Numbered from the stretch's first letter, positions 24,055 through 37,499 are shown. The stretch: 64,000 nt of DNA from Nymphalis io (GCF_905147045.1 NC_065898.1:7626001-7690000), one strand, 5' to 3'. Made by a program: numbers and translations. Notes: generated from the letters alone by a model not told the origin.

Positions 24055-25376
24055 CTAACGTGATTCTACAGCAGTTAGAATCTCAATTTGTTCCTCTAAA
24101 GTTGCGAGTTTTTCTTGAAGACATTTCACAATATATTTGTATGTCTCTGTACTTTGGTCTACATCTTTCTTTGAAGATTTTGAATCATCCATATTTTTTT
24201 GTAAAACCTCAATATGTTTTTTGTTCTGGACAATGTGTTCTAATAATCTATTATTTAGGTGATCTTGCTTCTTAATTAAAAGCCAAAGTTGAGCTTCTAT
24301 TGATGCCTCTGGTCTACATCTTAAGTCTTCAGTGATTAAATTATCAAAATTTACTGGCTCCTTTACCCTTTTCAGATTATTTTTTATATCGGCTATAAGT
24401 TCTGATTGCGTAAGTTTACTCAAAATCCTCTCAATTTTATTTTTATTAGGTGTTATCTCATGATTCTAAAAACAGAACAAAATATTAGTATCAAGCATAC
24501 ATATTGTGTTTGAACAATACATATATTTTTAAAACGTTCAAACATTTTATTTTTTAAAACATTGTAACACAGTGCAGCAGGAGTGATTGCTCTAGGTGCC
24601 AGATGGTGAGGGGCGCGAAAATAACAAATACAATTTCCAGGGGTAGATAAGTGTTGTTTAATTTTTATAAAAGTTGTATTCATATATCTTGTATATTATA
24701 TTATTTATACAATATTAAATGAAATGCAATTTATGTGAAGTGAAAGCGTCGACCAAAGGAAGCACAAATATACCTTGACACTTTAAATTTTGAAATAAAT
24801 AACACCATTTTAGTTTTGAACTTTTTACTAACTTAATTTTTCAAGAAAGTTTTGGAGACAATATATAAATTTATTATTATTGAATTTTTATGATACCTAA
24901 ATAGTTACCTTAAAATAACTTGAAGTCAGTTTTTATCGGAAAATGAAAGAACTCACAGAATAATATAATTTTCATCATTGCATGCTGAAATGAGCTATGT
25001 CTGATTTCTACGATGAAAATAAATTATACAAACTTACCTTTTGTAATTTTTTAGTAACTGGAAACAGTGTTGGTACAGCATTATCTTTTAGTTTTTTCTG
25101 AGAATCAAAGTATTTGTGCTCAAAATGCTTAGAACAAATGCGACTTCTTGACCAATCCAGAATGGCACATCTGTTTCTCAAAGCATGAAGCCATTTGTTT
25201 TTCATTTCAATAGAAGTTGGACAACTGCATAAAAAATCATAATTAATTACAAATAAAAAATGATTATTAATAAAAACATACATAGAAGATGTAACTTACG
25301 GATAAAATGAAACGCCAATTGGCTTATTGTATATAGACATTTTACAGCCTTGCACAGCACAGTGATTCTGAGACAT
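24055..25376 (-). CDS. THAP-domain protein with C-terminal coiled coil (224 aa)
   Basis: Probable sequence-specific DNA-binding nuclear protein. Exons (minus strand) 25376-25300, 25224-25038 and 24465-24055 join in phase. The N-terminal THAP zinc module has the C2CH ligands Cys6, Cys11, Cys56 and His59, the spacing of the family, plus the conserved Trp37, the block RICSKHFEHKYF and the terminal AVPTLF (75-80). Exon 3 has no THAP part; it ends in a heptad-like Leu/Glu/Lys region (LQEKLATLEEQIEIL), a likely coiled coil for dimerisation as in small THAP proteins. The start is the first ATG, directly before the first zinc ligands. THAP domains also occur in P-element transposases, but there is no RNase H or GTP-binding region here, so a small cellular gene is favoured. 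Which THAP it is cannot be said. Confidence 0.88.
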
Positions 25377-26357
25377 TTTGGTCTATAATAATGTTAGCAA
25401 TAATATGAAATAAATATGTCTAGTTCATAACAGTAAATAGCAATATTGTTGCAAATTACAAAACTTGTCAACTGTCTTTTTGTATTTACTGTGTTTAGTC
25501 AATTGCTTTTATGCGGTTAAATTGTCACTTGTCAGTCACAAAATATACAAATGTTACAAAAAAATCATACTTTTTATTCGCTAAGTAATTAGTAGAAAAA
25601 GGAAATAGGCAAAAATCTTGCAACATACAGCCTCATCTCAGAATTTATGTTACAATTATAGAAGGTAAGACAAATGATAGGTAGAATAAAATGAAGTTGA
25701 TCTCAAAGCTTCATAAAAATAGAAATGACATGGAAATCAGTATTGCCATTTTATTTTTTATAATATCGATCAGTGATTTATGTTGAATTTTTGTAGCGTG
25801 GGACAAAGCTAAGTTTCCTAATTGAATAATAGCGATTTACTACGTCGACGGTCAATGTCCTCATTTGCAATGTTTGTTTTTTTATTAATTATTTACAAAT
25901 AAATATTTGGATATTTGTAAATTCTATTATTTATTGTATGTTAAGAAATCTTTAAGGGTGAATAACAATCACAACTTATTCAAATTTGTACTGCTGTTTT
26001 CGCTCTTAGCGTGAAAATAGCTCTTCGTGTGGAGGCTGCCAATTAGAAAGTCTGGTTTTAATAAACATATTTTACAAATTATTGCCGGTTGTTATAGATA
26101 AAAAATCAAAATATAAAATCGCGTTGCGAGAGGTGCGTGTAAGAGACACTTAAGTTAAATCTGTAATTTTTCTAGCTTTGGGGTTCTCAAATATTGATTC
26201 ATTGATGTGATTGAGACCAATATTTATTAGGACAAAAATAAAAGGTGTTGAATAAATAAGACTTTAATAATCTGTACTTCTTTATAAATTACACATGTTC
26301 ATAGAATAATTAATTGAATCATAAAAAGCGATGCCACATAACATTTTAATAAATAGT

Positions 26358-29300
26358 TTAATCAGTAACACTTATTGCTACTGGAGGTATAAATCTCCAA
26401 ACATGACTAACTTCCCCTGCACAAGATTGAACAATTGTTTGGTTTACATCTTTTAAAGGTGGAATTTCATCTATTATGGGTTCTGTCGTTGAGCATTGGA
26501 TATCAATTTTATATTCGCCAGGTGTCAAAAACACGACGGTGCACTCATGATAAGCTTTGGCCGATTCTAATAGTGTCGTCAGTACTACCCTGAAATATTA
26601 AAAAATATTTTTAAAACAGCATCATATGCATAATGTTACAATTAGTCCAAATATTCCATGTAAAATAAAATTAATCATGTTTTTAAGGGAATATATTAAT
26701 TAGTTATTGAAGATGACTTTAGCTCGGACTAAAATATGACGCGCCGACCTCTTAGCCAGACAGCAAGATGGAAGGTGGACCAAAGTAGCCACATAGTGGC
26801 TTAGAAAAAAATAAGAGGCCAGTGTCTGATGACGTAACTAAAACGGTAGATTCTCAATGGATGAGCTTAGCATAAGTCACTCTTTGGTACGAGAATTCTC
26901 GTCGTACCAAAGAGTGCAGTACTAGTAAAATATAATTATGGAATATATGTTTCAAACACAAAGAAGTTTTAGGAATTATCTTGTCAATTGAATATTGATT
27001 TAATTTAGAATGACTTACTTGTTATTCCCAGCAGTGGCGACTCTATTATCGAGCTTGTAATTAAGCACACCATTGTTATAGTCTTGATAGAACTGCACAG
27101 AGAGGCATAGCTTGTGTAAAGGTCGGGTCAGGTGATTCCATACCGCAACGCCCAATGACAGGCACTCGCCGGCCATGCAATTGTATTCCTCTTGTGGCTT
27201 AATGCATTGCTTGTTTACGCTTACCTCTGAAAATTTATGAAATAATATATTTGTATAAATTAAGTCAGATCTTACATTATCAATTGATTTTGATACAACA
27301 TATAAGATGCTAAAATATAATTTAAGTCTTAATTTTAAATATTTTAATTACAGACAGATAGGTGCAACTGTTCGTGAGTCGAAATGTCTGACAAAATAAT
27401 GAAAAGGTAAAAACAGATCACGTTTAAACATGAATATAATGTATGAAATGGACGTTATAATGTATTACATGGCGAAATAAAAATATATTTAAATGTTGTC
27501 AGAATGTCTAAATTGTCAATGTTTTAATTTGAACATTTTGGATGAATAATAAATTTCATACTAAAACTTGTAACCATTAGTTAGATTGTGAATGCTATTC
27601 ATACATAATTCAATATTTTCATTAGGTTTTTGTCTTTAATAAGATTTTAAAAATAATAAAATATAAGTCAATTAAATTTTAAGATGGATGAAAAATATTC
27701 TTACCCCAATTTAATGGTGACATCCTAACAATATCCATCATTGTCTGAGAGAGAGTTATGCCTTTGACTGAAGCGCGGCCAGTTATGTTCGACTGCAGAA
27801 GGTGCCAACGCAAGTCGACATTCTTAGTTAAATGTTCAGAACACATCAGTTCGAGACTATTAGTGGATGTTCCCGTGCTTATGGACTTAGGTTCCATAGA
27901 ATCTGAAAAAATAATGAAGATATTATGTATCTGTGCAATTATAATTACAAAAACGCTTTTAATATATAACAATGTTATATTTTTTGGGTGCAAAAGTTTA
28001 TGAAATACTTGGCAAACGAACCGTCTTCATTTTTAGTTATTGTAGCTGTGAAGGGGCATCTGTCCAGAGGCACGGGCACTCTGCGCGACTCCTTGCCTTC
28101 GATAAGAATATGTTTGGATGGCGTGTAGTGGAAGTCCATTTCTTCATTAGTGAGGTTTGTGATATCCAACACCAAATAAAGTTGACTTGGACTATTAGAA
28201 AAAAAAACATTTATTAAGGTTAATTTCACAATCGATAGATATATTATTTCTTATCCATTTCTTAGTAGTTTGAATTTATGATTATTTATTAGTCAATCAG
28301 GGAAACCTATAGCTATCTTGGGTGAAAACATTAATGGTTTGTAAGACCCGTTTTATTATAACTGAATTATTTGGTAATAAAATATATGATGAGTATTCAG
28401 CTCGCCTCCTCAGTGGTAATATTTAGAACACTCTTCGTTAAAACTTCTACTTTTTAATAAGTACATTCTTTATAATATACTTAATTTGTCATTTATTCAA
28501 ATGACAAAGATTGATTAAAGACAAGTTCCACAGAATTACTTACATTTCAGCGGGCAACACATCCCAGTGTGTTATAGAAACACTGGGTAGCAATTCAAGA
28601 TTCATTTGAAGTGTGGATTGTCGGCAGTGCATTTCTTTGCCCACACCCCCAGAATACCTTATAACAATCTGAAAAAAAAAGATGTAACGACATTTTTTTT
28701 GTTTAATTATTTATTTGTAAATATTAAAATGTTAACCTGTGTTTCTATTTGACGTCCTCGAGATGGTGGCATTATTGAAATCGGAGCAGACCAGCTAGTT
28801 GTTTGTGAATTAGAAGACCTTAAAAATCGAAAAGATATTAAACTGTCATTTTGAATAATCTTATCAAACATTTACTCATAGTATAAAATACCTGAAACTT
28901 CCAGAGGTCCTATTCATGAGACCACTGCTCAAAGAATTATGTGGGTTTGAACTATGCGTGGGTAGAGATGTTTGAGCGTTCGGAATTGGTGATCCAACTC
29001 TAGAAGGGTAATTAGAAGTCAAGCTATTAGGGAACAAGTTCTCTCCCACGCCTCCTAAGTCTAGAAAATCTGCTTCCCCATATAATTTCATAACTATAGT
29101 CGCCACATCACTAGGATTAATGGGTAATTGGGATTGTATATCTTCATTCGACCATTGGAATACTTTCGTTTGTAGCTGATTATCCATATTCGACTGGAAG
29201 AGATAATTTGGTTAGCCTTAATTTTTTTAAATCTTTTAATAAGCTATATAATAAGTAATTATACCTGAATTGACAAGTCCAAATATTCAATAGGTACATT

Positions 29301-32300
29301 GCTGGTGTTCGTAATAGTTATAGTACATTCAGTACTTTCACCGTTGTATAAGGAAATATTAGTGATGTTTCCAGAAATTTCCGGATTCGATAGATTAATG
29401 TTTCCCGATAGTGACAATGTAGTCTCTATTGTAATCGTGGGCAAACTTGGAATGACTTGGATTAAGAACGAGGCGGGAAACTTATGTGGCATTGGCATAT
29501 TTTTAAGTCTACAATTAGACTTAACACCCAATGTATGGGTCGAGTAGCCCAATATCTGTAGTTCGCCGATTTCTTTAGGTGTCCCGTGTAAGTTGACGGT
29601 TGTTGGCGAATCTGGTGGCAGGATTATAGTCTCAGGGATAGATTCGAAGACAACGCCTGACGTCAGAAGACGCATATTAGACACTTTCAGTTCAAAAGGC
29701 AAAGGATTTGTCAATTTCATTTGAACTTCACAAATATCGTCCTCAACCCAGAGGTACTCTGAAAAAGAATGGTTCTCATTCAATAAATCTTAGAATACGT
29801 TTATTCGTAAAAGTGATTAAAAAATAGAAGAAATACTTTACCCATTTTCCCTTCATCTTTTTTATTTTTCCTTTCGAGGCTACCGAAATGTATCGGTGTA
29901 AATATAAAAGGACCTTGATTAGCCTTACACTTTATAAGATGAGGAGTTCTTGCTGGAGCTAATTGACGTGGATTAAAGTACGAACAGCTTGGTACATGAG
30001 TCAGGTTCGCTGGGGGTATAACTTCACCAGTTTCAAGTACTAGGGGTACTGGGCCTCCTTCGCATTGGGCGGAAAGAGCCTGCAATAAAAAAAATCAATA
30101 AAAGAGATGTTAAAATATTCCGGTAAATATTTATTTTGATAGTAGAATTAAAAAAAAAAATTCGTCTACTAATACAAACGGGTCACAGTTACCCAATAAA
30201 TAACGAAAAAGAAAAATCCAAAAAGTGTTTTAGGTAAAATATTTATATATTCAATAACGTCATAACAGACAACAGATTTGTGAGGAATTAATTGTGTATA
30301 TTTTGCATACGCTCATTAAAACTATATATGTGCGTGTATAGTGTACTGTTCCGGTTACAAGCGGATGTCTGAAAATCAAGTAATATCACGAAAATATATA
30401 TAAATTCATTTTATTACAAATACGCTAACACTATAATTATAATGTTTTTTTTATACACTAAGTTATGAATTTTTATTTTCTTGTTTTCATTTGTGTTGTT
30501 GTATGTTAGCGTGATGCATGAGCACAAACTTGAAAAAAATATTAATGGCGCATTTCGTAGTCAAATAACATTTTGTAAATTATAATGAAATTACAGGAAA
30601 CAAAGAAAGGACGTTGTGTTTTAATATTATCTGTTAAAATATTAAAATAAAATTTAAAAAAAAAATTATAGATACTGATTGAAAGTACCTGCAGCTGTAT
30701 GGCCAAGTCCCTGTGTTCCTGTCGCGAGAGATGCGGCCACATGGTCTGTAGCAGGAAGGTCATGTGTCGGGTCGCGAGCGCGGGGTGTCCCATCCGACGA
30801 GCAGCCACTACCAGCTCGTGCAATAACTGAATTTGTAATGCTGGCCAACCTGAATCAATACATAATGAAGTGAATCTTAACCGATGATCGTTGGTTCAGA
30901 CCCGGGCAAGCACCACTGAATTTTCATGTGCTTAATTTGTGTTTATAATTCATCTCGTGCTTGACGGTGAAGGAAAACATCGTGAGGAAACCTGCATGTG
31001 TCTGATTTCATTGAAATTCTGCCACATGTGTATTCTACCAACTAGCATTAGAGCAGCATGGTGGAATAAGCTCCAAACCTTCTCAAAAGGGAGAGGAGGC
31101 CTTAGCCCAGCAGTGGGACATTAACAGGCTGTTAATGTACTGTTACTGAAGATATATATAATTTTGATTGTTAATAATTATTGTTGTTATAATTAAGAAT
31201 AGTTTTACTGTGAGTTTATTTATTGAATATGGATATTACAAAACCTATGTAAGCTCTAAAATGCCCAGAATAAGTTGGTATTTAATTATAATAATTAAGG
31301 TCGCCAGTTGCTGCTCGAAGGCCATTAATATGTATATAAGACTAAAACAGCACAGTCACTGTCCATTCTTTTAAAATAATAGTAAAGATGAAAATGAGGA
31401 ATCCGTAGATCCCATGAAAATATCCCTTATAGTAATTTTCGTGTCAGTCTGATTTTTTACTAGAAGTGTGCAAAAAAATTCGTTGATATCCAACGTTATA
31501 GGAATTTCAAGTTATTTTCAAGTATTATAATAAATCTTTTTCTTACCAACTTGGTGTTGTATGACGTAATTAGGATCAAGACTTAGTTTATGTCCAGGAA
31601 AGCTGTGCAGCATGAGGTAATAACATCGTTGCCAATCTGGATTTGGATTGTTTGCGCTTACTTGCCTTGTGGCCGCAAGTCGTTGACAAAATGCCGCTTT
31701 GCGAAGAAAGCCTAAAATTGAACATTCAAAGTATGAAATATAATATAATGGTCAAAGAAAATGTACTTCAGCCCAGTCTTACCAATTTCTTTATAAAGTT
31801 CAGCAAGGGTGTCAAATCTTTGAATCTTCTCTTGCTCACTTAGAGTTAAATTGATAAATATTACATTCTGTAGAAAACTTGATGCGTGCAAACTATTATT
31901 TTGCTCAACTGCAATTCTTGCAGCTTTAAAACACGCCTCCGTTTCAATGATACCGGCGTTTTGATATTTGCTATAGTGTATAATTGCTTTTCTATATTTT
32001 TCTGCAATTTCCTCTCCACCGAGTAAATATTGATTATTAATATGGGACGGAGGCTGTCTCGGTATTGAAGGGAGATCTGGGCTCAGATAAGACTTTTGAC
32101 TTTGGTAGTCAATGTCGCTAGACGAAGCTATAGATTCGGTATCGGCATTATCAGTTTCAGATTGCCTCGAAGAAGTTTCTACACTTTCGGATGACGACGG
32201 TGTAAGTTCACTGGGTGGATTTACAGGACTAGATGTTTTTGGTGATCTCAATGGAGAAGAATGAAGTTTAAATTTTCGAAAGGGGTCTGTATTGGGTTGG

Positions 32301-34210
32301 TATAATGATAAGGGTTTTATTTTACTAGGCGAGCTTTCTTGTAGACTTGCGTTACGTTGTAAAGGGGTAGGATTTCTTAGATTAGGGTATTGAAGTATAG
32401 CAGATGTTGCACAGTGACCTGAAAATTTATTTATCTTAATAAAATGCACATACCATTGTTAAAGAACCAGAATATTGAATAAAGTATATCTCAACCTTCT
32501 TTAGCTGCAGCTAACCAAAGCCAATCATTGACAGATTTAAGTATTTCCGCGGCAGAATGGTACAAACTCAAAGCTTCTGCAATAAGACCAGCTTGTAAGG
32601 TTAAATCAGCTAAATTTTTAGTGACACGACCCATACAACGTTTTTTATTATTTCGTGATTCCATATCAAGTCCTGAAAAACAAGATTTCTGAATAAGTCA
32701 CCTGTCATATATTTGGGTGATCACTATAACGGACCAAAAGTTATATTATAATATTAGACTATGATACTTTGAAACAGATTATTATTTATAAAATAAATTA
32801 TGAAACTTACCTACGAAATCTCTTTTCTCGAATGGAGCCAACAAAAGAGAAACCTTCTCCAATTTTTCCCTTGATCTCTCCAGCCGTTTCGACTCAACAA
32901 CCCAAAATAGTGAATTAATAAGATCAGCAACATGCTGTTCGAGATCTGGTACCGAGTCATTCTCTCCATAAAACAGTGCATGGGTTTTAAAGTTAGATGG
33001 GGTTGTGAAATTATCTTCTTTTACTGAATATGATGTATTAGAAGATACAGATCTCGGAAAACTCTCACATGAAGATAGACTATCCGCTTGATCACTTGGA
33101 AGTGATATTCTATAAATTAATAAAAAGGTTTTTAAGTAACAAAAAGATTACTATTGATATGAAAATTGTAAGGTTATTATAAATTTTAAAAAACCTTGCT
33201 AGTGTTTATGGCTATTTAATGCTCTATCTAGCATAGAGCATTATTATATAAGATTCATAATAATGCATTATTATATAAAGATTCCAAGTAAATTAATATA
33301 TTTTTTTTAATAAAGTTACAAATACTTCATACTTATCACTTAAGCTAGTTCTTTCTTTCGTTTTATCATCATCATAGGTGTTGTATGTCTCAGGTTCTTG
33401 TTGTGGTTTCTTCATATTACTACCAGGGCCAAACATGAAGGCACGGGAATCATATAGAGTATTAGAATATTTTACCTTCAAAGACTCATGAACTCTACAT
33501 ACTTCATTAAGTTCTATCTGATTAGTAAACTTACTAAGAGTTATTAAGCCCAGCAGTCTCCTATAATAAATAAGAAGAAAATGTTGTTAAGCAATGTTGA
33601 ATTTTTTTTACAAATATCACAGATAATCAATGCTATTTATTTATCTTCTCCTGCTTTTGAATACAGTAGTTTCGAAAATCAAATATGAAGTTGTTATGGG
33701 AACTTTGGAAGTAAAATTAAAATGAAATAAAGACCAGTTTGTAGTGCATAATTTAGCAAGCTAATAGAAAATAGCATGGAATATGTAAATCTAAGATTTG
33801 TTTATCTTTACTACTTCTACTATTGGAAGATAGTATAAAACAGAAGTTTAAATATTTTACCTATGAGTCTGAAAATCTCCCCAATCATTGTTTTCAACTG
33901 GATAGTCTCGGACATATCTCACCCAAATATCTCTTACCTGTCCTGAAGAATCTGAGGGTACAATTAATTCTATTAGCTTATTATTCACACTCATATCATA
34001 TTAGGTTTGACTATGTGACTACGATTAAAATAAAAAAATGTAGTTGATAAAGGCTTATGTGTAACACTAACCAGTAACTTTTATATTATTGACGCGTTGT
34101 ATCCGCTCCCAGAGCTTATTGAAATTTTTCAATACGCCCCCAATACCTTTAACGAGCACCAGCACACAGGCATGATGCTGTGCGTGCTGCGCGTAGTCTG
34201 GGTGCGACAT
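26358..34210 (-). CDS. TRAPPC9: TRAPPC9 (NIBP/Trs120/brunelleschi), TRAPPII subunit, 17 exons, 1311 aa
   Basis: Subunit of the TRAPPII tethering and Rab-activating complex at the Golgi. Exons (minus): 34210-34072, 33942-33861, 33560-33333, 33109-32811, 32672-32496, 32418-31783, 31711-31547, 30849-30689, 30079-29842, 29758-29265, 29193-28892, 28818-28737, 28668-28544, 28191-28022, 27902-27705, 27226-27019 and 26589-26358; all join in phase. Family blocks seen: MSHPDYAQHAQHH at the start, NTLYDSRAFMFGPG, FEKRDFVG, AEKYRKAIIHYSKYQNAG, LSEQEKIQRFDTLAELY, HELVVAARRMGHPAL, CEVQMKLTNPLPFEL, LLTSGVVFESIP. Start at 34210 matches the family N-terminus; an in-frame ATG at 34261 would add 17 residues. 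A Ser/Pro-rich insert in exon 6 makes it longer than vertebrate proteins. The exon 14 donor (28022, GTTCGT) is the least sure; it was chosen because only it keeps the frame with exon 15. Confidence 0.95.
26878..26916. repeat. 15-bp inverted repeat in a TRAPPC9 intron
   Basis: CACTCTTTGGTACGA (26878-26892) and its exact reverse complement TCGTACCAAAGAGTG (26902-26916), separated by 9 bases. Confidence 0.8.
30868..31147 (+). mobile_element. Family A SINE in TRAPPC9 intron 7
   Basis: GTGAATCTTAACCGATGATC to GACATTAACAGGCTGTTA is about 95 percent identical by eye to the 570-871 copy, so it is young. The first 30 bp of the tRNA head are missing. It lies antisense to TRAPPC9 and its end is only about 18 bp from the acceptor of exon 8 (AG at 30851-30850). 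Confidence 0.88.
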
Positions 34211-34261
34211 CACAGACTCTCCTGGCGCGTGAGACAATATGTAGCTCACTGATGAGCGCAT

Positions 34262-35091
34262 TGATATTTCATTTGATATTATTCAATGAAGGAGACTACC
34301 ATGAACAAATGTATTCGCCATTTAACTACAGTAAGCCTTATTGAAAACTTAGACAAATAAAAGAGTATAAGAGTTTTAATGCTTATGTTAGAATGTCTTT
34401 TAATAATACACTACAATCGCAATTACGCTAACATAATTAAGAAAGAAAATTATTTTTGTTGTGAATTGTGACGTGAAAACATAAGACGTTTGACAGACAG
34501 ATTGATGTTAGTGATATGATTGTTGCTGTCAAGTTTTAATGATTGTAACAAAATGAAATATCTAATCGAAAACTATCACTTTGACAGATTCCGACAGATT
34601 GAAACTCTGACAGAAAAAAAATACTGAATTTACTCTGGTTTCCCTTCAAACCGTAAAAATCTTTTTTTCTCTAGCGAATAAAAGCTATATTGATAATCAC
34701 AGAGTAATGTAATATGGGATTCATTTATAAGTTCATTACATTTCAGTTACAATAGTAATACAATGTTACAAAAATCTATTACAATATATTCAAAGTAAAA
34801 GTAATTAATATTTTCATTATTTTTTATTTTAACTTTTAAATTGGAATACTTAACATAAAATTAAAGGTAGAATATTAGTTAAGTTATACGATAATTATAT
34901 TGTATACCTACACGATATATACGTTTTGATTTAAAAACGTCAGTTATAATTTATCAGCACAGAAGCAGAACACTTTTACTCAGAGAGTTATCACTGTCAA
35001 CTGTCAAAAACATAACCTTGTAATACAACAACTGCTTCAAAATACAAATTCTGTTGGAATCTAAAATAGTAATTGTATTGTATTTTACGAC
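34262..35091. promoter_or_regulatory. Shared 5' region of TRAPPC9 and LSM7
   Basis: 830 bp between two divergent genes; AT-rich, no repeat or ORF. It includes the motif CTGTCAA and relatives (TTGACAGACAG, GACAGATTCCGACAGATTG). It must hold both promoters unless untranslated exons lie elsewhere. Confidence 0.5.
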
Positions 35092-35704
35092 ATGGCTTCT
35101 AAGGAAAGTGATAAGAATAAGGTGAGCTAACCTAAACTATTTTATTTAAAATATCAAAAACATTTAATTGTTTAATTTAACTTTGTTTTAAAACTTCCCG
35201 GTATTTTAAGGGAGCACAAGGCGATAATAAAGAAAAACGGAGAAAAGAATCAATATTAGATTTAAGCAAATATTTGGAGAAAAGTATACGCGTAAAGTTT
35301 GCTGGTGGGCGGGAAGCAGCAGGAATATTGAAAGGATATGATCCACTTTTAAATTTGGTTTTAGATAACACTACTGAGTTTCTTAGAGGTTTGTTAATTT
35401 TTAATGCTTGCTAATAACACATATTTTTTTAAGCAGACAGCCAGACAAGTCAAGACAAGTTGTCCATGAAATATTTTTATTTATTTCAATAAAAATATTG
35501 CAAGTTTGGTTTTTTCTGCAGAATCAAATAAAATTTTATTGATACATAATATATCTTTAAATTACAGATCCTGATGATCCTTACAAATTATTAGATGATA
35601 CAAGAGCACTAGGACTTGTTGTTTGTCGAGGAACTTCTGTTGTGTTAATTTGTCCCGTGGATGGGATGGAAGCAATTCCAAATCCTTTTATAACTCAAGA
35701 ATGA
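35092..35704 (+). CDS. LSM7: LSm7, U6 snRNA-associated Sm-like protein (114 aa, three exons)
   Basis: Subunit of the heteroheptameric LSm1-7 ring (cytoplasmic mRNA decapping) and LSm2-8 ring (U6 snRNA, nucleus). Exons 35092-35121, 35211-35388 and 35568-35704 join in phase. The Sm fold is clear: ESILDLSKYLEKSIRVKF (residues 23-40), Sm1 with GYDPLLNLVLD (52-62), and Sm2 LGLVVCRGTSVVLI (84-97), then the family C-terminus DGMEAIPNPF. Length is near the usual 103 aa, with a longer charged N-terminus (MASKESDKNKGAQG) from the first exon. Start is the only ATG in frame before the conserved part. It is head-to-head with TRAPPC9 at 830 bp. Confidence 0.98.
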
Positions 35705-35962
35705 TAAAATTTATGTATTATCTATACCTTTAAAATAAGTGCATTTGTGTAAGTTAATTAAAAAATAAGGTTTATACATTTATTTGATTTGTTTTATTTT
35801 TACCAAATATTCGGATGACTTTTATGTATTATTATATTAGAGTGAAGAGGTTAAAAAGAGACAAATCTATTATGGTATGCTCGTCTATGTAATATTACAT
35901 TAAAGCCTTTAATCTCATACCAACTTTGTAGACTAAATAATTTATTATAAGAATAATAATAA

Positions 35963-36640
35963 TGTTCTCCAGACTGATTTCGGCCATGGCGGCCAATCTC
36001 AAGAGAGATCTCAATAGATAAATAGTCAAGCAGGACATATTATAGACCACATTTGTTTCCACAATTGACGAGCTGGTTGGTAGATATGGTAGTAGGTAGA
36101 TACTTGCCTTTTACGCCGAAGGTTGTGGGTTCGATTTCCACCCAGGACAGACATTTGTGTGCATGAACATGTCTGTTTGTCCTGAGTCTGGGTGTAATTA
36201 TCTATATGAGTATGTATTTACAAAAGAAAAGTAGTATATGTAGTATATCAGTTGTCTGGTTTCCATAGCACAAGCTTTGTATAAGCTTAATTTGGGATCA
36301 GATGGCCGTGTGTGAAAAATGTCCCAGGATATTATTATTATTATTACAAGAACAGGCGTAAACACACTCTATTTTTAAATTCTCATAATCTAATGGGACG
36401 GCAATTCTACACGATCGAAAAGAGTTCAGGCGCAGAACCAAAGGCCTTATGTGCTATTCAAGGCATGAGAGTATACACATTTCTAGACTTCCAGATTCCG
36501 GGCTGCTACTGAGAGTTTTCAACAGAAAACCCAATAACTTTTATTGGCCTGAACTGTTATTCAAAACCTGGAGGTCCTGACCTCGCGGTCAATACACCAT
36601 ACGTCATACAGGGACCAACAAGGCAGTCAATAGAATAATA
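35963..36640 (-). mobile_element. Family C SINE interrupted by a second SINE
   Basis: GATTTCGGCCATGGCGGCCA at 35971 and CTAATGGGACGGCAATTCTA at 36390 through GCTGCTACTGAGAGTTTTCA and the tRNA-like head around 36560-36630 correspond to the two halves of the uninterrupted copy at 58280-58650 on the same strand. The gap between the halves is filled by the element at 36053-36340. Confidence 0.75.
36053..36340 (+). mobile_element. tRNA-derived SINE (family D) nested in family C
   Basis: Head GAGCTGGTTGGTAGA and B-box GTGGGTTCGATTTCCACCC, body GACATTTGTGTGCATGAACA, 3' end GTCCCAGGATATTATTATTA with an (ATT)n tail. It inserts into the family C SINE, so it is the younger of the two. Confidence 0.75.
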
Positions 36641-37499
36641 ACCAAAGTTATTATTAACATTATATTTTAATAATTATTATTAACAGTATTAAGTTAATTA
36701 TTGTGTAATTGTAAAAAAAAGTAATTCTTAAAATTGTCACTGATCAAAACCTAGAAGTTTAAATGAAAGTTTGTTTTGTATTAAACATTTAATTAAATAT
36801 GTATGACAAATCAGAAGTAACATAATCTGTTGCTTTTCTTATGTCAACATCACAGTTAGCCCAGGTAAAGATTGTTAAAACTACTTATAATCATAGAAAT
36901 AAATTAAGATACATATATGTAAACTAATCTACAATCAATTCCAATAAAGAATACAATCTTAAATGGCATCAAACTCCAATACACTTAACACAGTATATAA
37001 ATCTCTTTATTAAATACAAGCGTATACCTAAATAATTAAATAGCAATTAAATAATTGTATTTGAAAATTGAATTTGATTAACAAATAACAACACAAATGA
37101 AATCTTATTGAAATAATTCAATTATTTAACAGTCAAATATTTGAATAGAAATGACTTTAACAGTCAAATGATTGAAGTGGAAACATTATGTGCTTATTTG
37201 GAATGTATATTATAATTAATTTATTAACTTATTTAAGTTGACCAAATTAAGTTTTAAATTTTAAATTTAAGTTGACCAAACATTCTAGGCTTACAAAATC
37301 TTTACACCATATAAAATCAAATCGGATTTAATCCGTAAAACTGAGAAATAATAAACCAAATGAGCTAACTACATTATAGGAATGGCGTAGATGCCGTAGT
37401 TATCAATAATATTCTTTAATAAAAATTTGCTACATTAATAGATTTAAAAACCTTAAATATAATTGGTAACTTTGATATTTGTCTATTGTTTTAGATTTG
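36641..37499. other. Intergenic, no feature recognised
   Basis: AT-rich DNA after the repeats and before the chitin deacetylase stop. It should contain the 3' untranslated region of that gene; TTTATT occurs at 37009 and 37217 but neither is decisive. Confidence 0.5.

Noticed and set aside
33210..33290. Tandem duplication of an AT-rich 25-bp unit as a regulatory repeat
   Set aside because: Two imperfect units only, low complexity, in a TRAPPC9 intron.
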